Assembly: GCA_029983695.1 (NCBI GenBank)
Contig: JASBZB010000001.1
Coordinates: forward strand, 1 to 64,000
DNA length: 64,000 nucleotides
Direction: 5' to 3'
Source: Lutispora sp003527145
GTDB taxonomy: Bacteria; Bacillota; Clostridia; Lutisporales; Lutisporaceae
The notes beneath the pieces are model-generated. The model ran no database searches. It saw only the letters and a list, made by a program, of their open reading frames with translations, and was not told where the DNA came from. Below are positions 59,810-64,000 of this stretch, piece after piece; the first letter of the stretch is position 1; every line of letters begins with the position of its first letter. The position numbers and the translations under genes are program-made.

Positions 59810-60536
59810 AATATTTAGATTATTGGCCCTTCAACTTATACTATTGATTATAAGAATAAAGCAGCATATTAAACCCACTGATGAAGGCTGGATCCACTAT
59901 ATAGGAGGTAATGAAGCGCTGCCTCCTCCGCTGGATATTGATGATGAAATAATTTGGATATCAAGGCTTAACGAGGCAGGAAGCAATGCCAGAGCAGTGT
60001 TGATAGAAAGAAATTTGAGGCTGGTAGTTTACATAGCAAGAAAGTTTGAGAACACAGGTATCGGTGTGGAGGATTTAGTTTCAATCGGAACCATAGGCTT
60101 GATAAAAGCGGTAAACACCTTCGATCCGGATAAAAAAATCAAACTGGCAACATATGCATCACGCTGCATCGAAAATGAAATATTAATGTATCTGCGGCGA
60201 AATAGTAAGGTCAAATCAGAAATTTCATTTGATGAACCCTTAAATATCGATTGGGATGGAAATGAATTGCTGCTTTCGGATATATTAGGCACTGATAATG
60301 ATTTGATATACAGATATCTGGAAGATGAGACGGATAAGGAATTACTGGATTTGGCTTTGAGAAAATTAAATGAAAGAGAAAAAAGGATAATGGAGTTAAG
60401 GTTTGGTTTAAATGATGGTGTGGAGAAAACTCAAAAAGAAGTAGCAGATATGCTGGGAATTTCTCAATCCTATATTTCCAGGCTGGAAAAAAGAATAATA
60501 AAGAGGCTGAAAAAGGAAATCAATAAAATGATATAA
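59802..60536 (+). CDS. sigE: RNA polymerase sporulation sigma-E factor (precursor)
   Basis: A 244-residue mother-cell sigma factor. The N-terminal hydrophobic prosequence (HKIFRLLALQLILLIIRIK) of about 25-30 residues would be removed by SpoIIGA. Region 2 has 'NLRLVVYIARKFENTGIGVEDLVSIGTIGLIKAVNTFDPDKKIKLATYASRCIENEILMYLRR', and region 4 has 'KTQKEVADMLGISQSYISRLEKRIIKRLKKEI'. The start is the GTG at 59802, with GGGGGG 7 nt upstream; an ATG at 59787 would precede the ribosome binding site. Confidence 0.96.
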   Translation: MHKIFRLLALQLILLIIRIKQHIKPTDEGWIHYIGGNEALPPPLDIDDEIIWISRLNEAGSNARAVLIERNLRLVVYIARKFENTGIGVEDLVSIGTIGLIKAVNTFDPDKKIKLATYASRCIENEILMYLRRNSKVKSEISFDEPLNIDWDGNELLLSDILGTDNDLIYRYLEDETDKELLDLALRKLNEREKRIMELRFGLNDGVEKTQKEVADMLGISQSYISRLEKRIIKRLKKEINKMI

Positions 60537-60545
60537 AGCTTTTGC

Positions 60546-60574
60546 AATCCAGATAAGAATCTGGATTTTTTTTT
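60546..60574 (+). terminator. Terminator after sigE
   Basis: AATCCAGAT-aaga-ATCTGGATT with a T run of nine. Confidence 0.9.
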
Positions 60575-60598
60575 AGTGATCAATGAAGGTATTTATGT

Positions 60599-60627
60599 GA
60601 ATAAAAATGATAGCTATGGTAATAATT
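60599..60627 (+). promoter_or_regulatory. Candidate sigma-F-type promoter of sigG
   Basis: GGTAATAATT (60618-60627) fits the sigma-F -10 pattern GGNNANANTT fully. GAATA (60599-60603) could be the -35 but the 14-bp spacer is short. sigG is known to be a sigma-F target in Bacillus. Confidence 0.35.
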
Positions 60628-60663
60628 TAAATGTCAACAATAAATAAAGGGTGTGCCTGAATT

Positions 60664-61434
60664 ATGATTAATAAGGTTGAAATATGCGGTGTGAATACTT
60701 CAAAGCTTCCGGTTTTGTCAAATGCTAAAATGATGGAGCTTCTAAAGAAAATACGGCAAGGTGATATGGAATCCAGAGAAGAGTTTATAAAATGCAACCT
60801 GCGATTAGTTTTAAGCGTAATACAAAGATTTAATAACCGTGGAGAGTATGTTGATGATCTATTTCAGGTTGGTTGTATTGGCTTGATCAAGGCCATCGAT
60901 AATTTTGATTTAGATCAAAATGTCAGGTTTTCTACTTATGCAGTTCCGATGATAATAGGCGAGATAAGAAGATATTTGAGGGACAATAATTCTATAAGGG
61001 TAAGCAGATCCTTGAGAGATATAGCCTATAAAGCTCTGCAGGTGAGAGATAAGTTGATCAATAAGCATTCAAAGGAGCCTACAGTATCAGAGATAGCTAA
61101 GGAGCTTGATTTGCCGGTAGAGGAAGTTGTATTTGCATTAGATGCCATACAAGATCCTTTATCGTTATTTGAACCCATATATCATGATAATGGCGATGCC
61201 ATTTATGTTATGGATCAAGTTGCCGATGATAAAAATAAAGATGACAATTGGGTGCAAAGCATAGCTCTTAGCGAAGCCATGAGGCGGTTGAACGATAGGG
61301 AGAAATTGATATTGAATTTAAGGTTTTTTCAAGGCAGAACCCAGATGGAAGTAGCGGAAGAAATAGGAATTTCTCAAGCTCAAGTATCTCGCTTAGAGAA
61401 AACTGCCCTAAGTCATATGAGAAAATATATTTAA
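60664..61434 (+). CDS. sigG: RNA polymerase sporulation sigma-G factor
   Basis: A 256-residue late forespore sigma factor. The N-terminus 'NKVEICGVNTSKLPVLSNAKMMELL' is diagnostic of SigG. Region 2 'NLRLVLSVIQRFNNRGEYVDDLFQVGCIGLIKAIDNFDL', region 3 and region 4 'RTQMEVAEEIGISQAQVSRLEKTAL' are intact. It turns on spore protein genes such as the SASP at 10.6 kb. The ATG at 60664 has a weak GGGTGTGCC upstream. Confidence 0.96.
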   Translation: MINKVEICGVNTSKLPVLSNAKMMELLKKIRQGDMESREEFIKCNLRLVLSVIQRFNNRGEYVDDLFQVGCIGLIKAIDNFDLDQNVRFSTYAVPMIIGEIRRYLRDNNSIRVSRSLRDIAYKALQVRDKLINKHSKEPTVSEIAKELDLPVEEVVFALDAIQDPLSLFEPIYHDNGDAIYVMDQVADDKNKDDNWVQSIALSEAMRRLNDREKLILNLRFFQGRTQMEVAEEIGISQAQVSRLEKTALSHMRKYI

Positions 61435-61438
61435 GAAG

Positions 61439-61460
61439 GCTGCCAAAAGGCAGCTTTTTT
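61439..61460 (+). terminator. Terminator after sigG
   Basis: GCTGCC-aaaa-GGCAGC followed by TTTTTT. Confidence 0.9.
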
Positions 61461-61478
61461 AATATATTTACGTGTTCT

Positions 61479-61526
61479 ATTTCTAATACATGTCTTATAT
61501 ATTTATATAAGACATGTATTAGAAAT
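61479..61526. repeat. 48-bp perfect palindrome before ylmC
   Basis: Two 23-bp arms (61479-61501 and 61504-61526, core ACATGTCTTATATA / TATATAAGACATGT) around a TT centre, without any mismatch. It is AT-rich, has no T run, and ends directly at the ylmC ribosome binding site GGGGG. Operator or mRNA hairpin; not a terminator. Confidence 0.95.
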
Positions 61527-61537
61527 GGGGGATTGCA

Positions 61538-61774
61538 ATGTTTAAGGCGTCGGAACTAAGACAAAAGGAGATTATAAATATATCAGACGGTAAAAGGCTA
61601 GGCTTTGTATCAGATGTAGAAATAAACATGGAGACGGGCATCATAGAAGCAATAATAATACCGTCGGAAGGCAAATTATTCCGCGTATTATCAAAGGACA
61701 ATGATATTTTAATACCATGGACAGAAATTAAGAAGATAGGGCTGGATGTGATATTGATAGATAAAAATCCATAG
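61538..61774 (+). CDS. ylmC: YlmC/YmxH-family PRC-barrel sporulation protein
   Basis: A 78-residue PRC-barrel protein ('FKASELRQKEIINISDGKRLGFVSDVEINMETGIIEAIIIPSEG') of the YlmC/YmxH sporulation family, which follows sigG in many Clostridia and Bacilli. The barrel is thought to bind protein or RNA. The ATG at 61538 follows GGGGGATT. The 48-bp palindrome upstream should affect access to this site. No clear terminator follows. Confidence 0.9.
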   Translation: MFKASELRQKEIINISDGKRLGFVSDVEINMETGIIEAIIIPSEGKLFRVLSKDNDILIPWTEIKKIGLDVILIDKNP

Positions 61775-61858
61775 CAGAATATGCATAACAGCGTAAAAAC
61801 AAGTAAAAAAAAAGAAGGATAAGATAATTTCACCAAATCAAGCTAAAATCACAGCTAA

Positions 61859-61906
61859 TTGCTATATAATGTATAGTATAATATTTCTATATACTATATA
61901 TTGTTT
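61859..61906 (+). promoter_or_regulatory. NrdR box pair flanking a -10 element
   Basis: ATACTATATATTGTTT (61891-61906) matches the NrdR consensus ACACWATATATWGTGT at 14 of 16 positions. A weaker partner, TTGCTATATAATGTAT (61859-61874, 11 of 16), lies 32 bp upstream, three helical turns, the usual spacing. A TATAAT (61877-61882) lies between them, so NrdR binding would cover the promoter. Confidence 0.7.
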
Positions 61907-62003
61907 AAATGAGCTTTAAGTACTACAATAATAAGCGTTTTTTCATCTTTTTTTTACAACATTTTTGGCTTATTATGAATAAAATATGTGAGGAGGAATT
62001 TCT

Positions 62004-62459
62004 GTGAAGTGTCCCTATTGCGGTTGTAATGAAAGCAAGGTTGTTGATTCAAGGCCTGCAGATGAATATACAGTAATAAGACGAAGAAGAGAATGTGAAA
62101 GCTGTTCAAAGAGATTTACAACCTATGAAAAGGTTGAAGAGATGCCTTTGGTAATTGTAAAAAGAGATGGAAGCCGCGAACTCTATCAAAGGAACAAAAT
62201 TGTAAATGGAATCCTGAAAGCTTGTGAAAAGAGACCGGTTTCTGTTAAAGATATTGAAGACATGGCAGATAACATTGAAAAAGAGCTGTACAATACGATG
62301 GAGAAGGAAATTAACAGCAAGAAGATAGGAGAAATGGTCATGGCCAGATTGAGAAAGCTGGATGATGTCGCCTATGTTCGTTTTGCTTCAGTTTATAAAC
62401 AATTCAAAGATATCAATACATTTTTGGAAGAGCTCAATAAACTAATGAACGAAGGGTAG
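62004..62459 (+). CDS. nrdR: Transcriptional repressor of ribonucleotide reductase genes
   Basis: A 151-residue nucleotide-sensing repressor. The zinc ribbon has C-x2-C...C-x2-C ('MKCPYCGC', 'ECESCSKRF'), followed by an ATP-cone (about 45-135, 'VIVKRDGSRELYQRNKIVNGILKACEKRP'). It binds NrdR boxes when dATP-bound and lowers RNR expression. The GTG at 62004 follows AGGAGGAA. It stands directly before nrdD, and the boxes upstream suggest autoregulation of both. Confidence 0.96.
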   Translation: MKCPYCGCNESKVVDSRPADEYTVIRRRRECESCSKRFTTYEKVEEMPLVIVKRDGSRELYQRNKIVNGILKACEKRPVSVKDIEDMADNIEKELYNTMEKEINSKKIGEMVMARLRKLDDVAYVRFASVYKQFKDINTFLEELNKLMNEG

Positions 62460-62468
62460 GTTGGAATT

Positions 62469-64000
62469 TTGCTAAAAAAAATAAAAAAGAGAGATGGAAG
62501 AATAACAGATTTCACAAAAGAAAAGATTACAAGTGCTATCTTCAAAGCTGCCAGAGCAGTGGGCGGGGAGGATTATGAAACCGCTGAGAGCATAACAGAG
62601 AAAGTAATATCTTACTTGATAAAATATAACACTGATGAAGTTCCTGATGTTGAAACGATTCAGGATGCCGTAGAAAAGGTTCTTATAGAAAATGGACATG
62701 CAAAGACTGCAAAGGCATATATATTGCATAGATCAAAGAGAACCAGGATGAGAGAAGCAAAAAGTGAATTGATGGATATAGTAAAAGATATTTTAGTTGA
62801 AACAAGCAGGGAAAATGCAAATGTAGGCAATTCACCATCTGCTAAGATGCTTCAAATAGCCTCTGCTGCCAGCAAGCAATATTATTTGAATAATGTAATT
62901 CCCGAGGAAATGAGCAGGGCTCACATAAATTGTGAGATACATATTCATGATCTTGATTATTATGGCAAAACCTTAAATTGCCTGCAGATAGATTTAACAA
63001 AACTTCTCTTAGAAGGCTTCAATACAGGATATGGTTATATAAGACCTCCTAAAAGAATATCAACTGCTGCAGCACAAGCTGCGATTATTCTGCAAAGCAA
63101 TCAGAATGATATGTTCGGAGGTCAGAGCTTTCCCCATTTTGACAAGACCATGGGTGAGATAATCAGAAAGCTATGTCCTCAAACAAGGGAAGAAGAGGTT
63201 TATCAAGCGATGGAAGGCTTGGTTTACAATCTAAATACCATGCATAGCAGAGCGGGTGCGCAGGTACCGTTCAGCAGCATCAACCTCGGGACTGATACCA
63301 CACCGGAAGGAAGAATGGTGATCGGAGCTATCTTAACCGCTTTTGATAAAGGCCTTGGTAAAGGAGAAAGCCCCATATTTCCGAATCTCGTTTTCCGCTT
63401 AAAACGAGGAATCAATTTCCAGCCAGGTGACCCAAATTATGATATGTTCCAGAGAGCCATGGCGGTAGCTTCAAAAAGGATGAACCCTACATTCAGCTTC
63501 ATGGATTCGTCTTTCAATAGAAAATATGGAGATGAAGTAGCCTATATGGGCTGCCGCACAAGAGTTATAAGCAATAGGCACGGCGAGGAAATCTCTTCCG
63601 GCAGAGGAAATATTACACCGGTTACTATAAATCTGCCTAGGCTGGCTATTAAAAATAAAGAAGTTGATAGCTTTTTTAATGAGTTGGACAAGCTTATGGA
63701 GCTTTGCAAGGAACAACTCCTTCATAGATTCAATACCATTGCGGCGTTAAAAGTCAAGGATCTTCCGTTTCTTATGGGGCAAAAGCTTTATATGGGTTCT
63801 GAGAATTTGAAGGATGAGGATTCCATCAGGGATGCAATAAAAAATGGAAGTCTGGCTATAGGCTTTTTAGGCTTGGCGGAGGCTTTGATCGCTTTGACGG
63901 GAAAGCATCACGGAGAATCGGACGAAGCAATGGATTTAGGCTATAGAATTATTGAAAGGATAAAAGAAAGAACAGATTATTATTCGGATAAATATGACCT
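62469..64000 (+). CDS. nrdD: Anaerobic (class III) ribonucleoside-triphosphate reductase, 5' part
   Basis: A large oxygen-sensitive enzyme making dNTPs from NTPs with a glycyl radical. About 510 codons are visible and the gene runs off the right edge, so the C-terminal glycyl-radical and zinc regions are not seen. The N-terminal ATP-cone covers about 3-95 ('KKRDGRITDFTKEKITSAIFKAAR'). The NrdD core includes 'EIHIHDLDYYGKTLNCLQIDL', 'SFPHFDKTMG', 'YNLNTMHSRAGAQVPFSSINLGTDTTPEGRM' and 'SGRGNITPVTINLPRLA'. A TTG at 62469 follows AGGTTGGAA, 9 bp after nrdR, so it is in the same operon. Confidence 0.95.
   Translation, partial: MLKKIKKRDGRITDFTKEKITSAIFKAARAVGGEDYETAESITEKVISYLIKYNTDEVPDVETIQDAVEKVLIENGHAKTAKAYILHRSKRTRMREAKSELMDIVKDILVETSRENANVGNSPSAKMLQIASAASKQYYLNNVIPEEMSRAHINCEIHIHDLDYYGKTLNCLQIDLTKLLLEGFNTGYGYIRPPKRISTAAAQAAIILQSNQNDMFGGQSFPHFDKTMGEIIRKLCPQTREEEVYQAMEGLVYNLNTMHSRAGAQVPFSSINLGTDTTPEGRMVIGAILTAFDKGLGKGESPIFPNLVFRLKRGINFQPGDPNYDMFQRAMAVASKRMNPTFSFMDSSFNRKYGDEVAYMGCRTRVISNRHGEEISSGRGNITPVTINLPRLAIKNKEVDSFFNELDKLMELCKEQLLHRFNTIAALKVKDLPFLMGQKLYMGSENLKDEDSIRDAIKNGSLAIGFLGLAEALIALTGKHHGESDEAMDLGYRIIERIKERTDYYSDKYD

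Noticed and set aside
1..64000. Mobile elements, prophage or foreign island
   Set aside because: No transposase, integrase or phage structural gene was recognised, and gene content is core throughout.

Overview
The window is a stretch of a low-GC, endospore-forming, anaerobic Firmicute chromosome, most likely class Clostridia. The evidence is a sporulation gene set (spoVB, an alpha/beta SASP, ytfJ, spoVD, spoVE, spoIIGA-sigE-sigG, ylmC), an oxygen-sensitive class III ribonucleotide reductase, a V-type ATPase whose proteolipid carries the full Na+-binding residue set, a MurE of the meso-DAP type, and GGAGG-type ribosome binding sites with frequent TTG and GTG starts. I see no insertion sequence, prophage, CRISPR array or rRNA. 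Genes are dense and mostly core, so the interest lies mainly in the RNA and DNA control elements.

Layout. 1-3.5 kb (minus): the edge-truncated flippase spoVB and a secreted SLH-domain protein. 3.6-5.5 kb: sigI and a membrane anti-sigma factor (RsgI type) with a lysine-rich repeat tail. 5.5-7.0 kb: a PyrR-type attenuator followed by pyrB-pyrI. 7.0-10.8 kb: an M42 peptidase, a hot-dog thioesterase, an XRE regulator with a degenerate S24 domain, a c-di-AMP riboswitch ahead of a GNAT acetyltransferase, and a SASP gene. 11.0-13.6 kb: clpB behind a CtsR operator. 13.7-18.8 kb: a cupin protein, three RluA-family pseudouridine synthases and an NhaC-type antiporter. 18.8-24.1 kb: a DUF421/DUF4363 pair, a CBS protein, an ECF sigma factor with a zinc-finger partner, DUF2953 and ytfJ, then yqeC-mocA. 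24.1-31.0 kb: tRNA-Val, an M29 aminopeptidase, a Zn-dependent phospholipase C-like protein, a ferritin-like protein, a B12-binding radical SAM protein, polX and nth.

31.1-39.9 kb is a complete V-type ATPase operon (stalk subunit, I, K, E, C, F, A, B, D). It is preceded by a leader of about 275 nt that can fold into an 18-bp helix enclosing a branched domain. 39.9-58.0 kb is lgt and the division and cell wall cluster: mraZ, rsmH, ftsL, spoVD, murE, murF, mraY, murD, spoVE/ftsW, murG, murA, ftsQ, two DUF881 genes, sbp and ftsZ. No ftsA is present. 58.1-61.8 kb has an apparently dead amidase homologue, then spoIIGA-sigE, sigG and ylmC. 62.0-64.0 kb is nrdR and the first part of nrdD, behind a probable NrdR box pair.

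How the parts work together. The mur, mraY and fts genes make lipid II and build the septum. SpoVB, SpoVD and SpoVE redirect this machinery to the spore cortex, and SpoIIGA, SigE and SigG time sporulation. The V-ATPase and NhaC antiporter point to a sodium-based membrane economy. Several operons have their own visible control: PyrR, CtsR, MraZ, NrdR and c-di-AMP elements, and a probable Spo0A-type promoter. The most promising possibly undescribed element is the structured leader of the Na+ V-ATPase operon. The lgt leader, the 48-bp perfect palindrome in front of ylmC and the amidase pseudoenzyme are weaker candidates.
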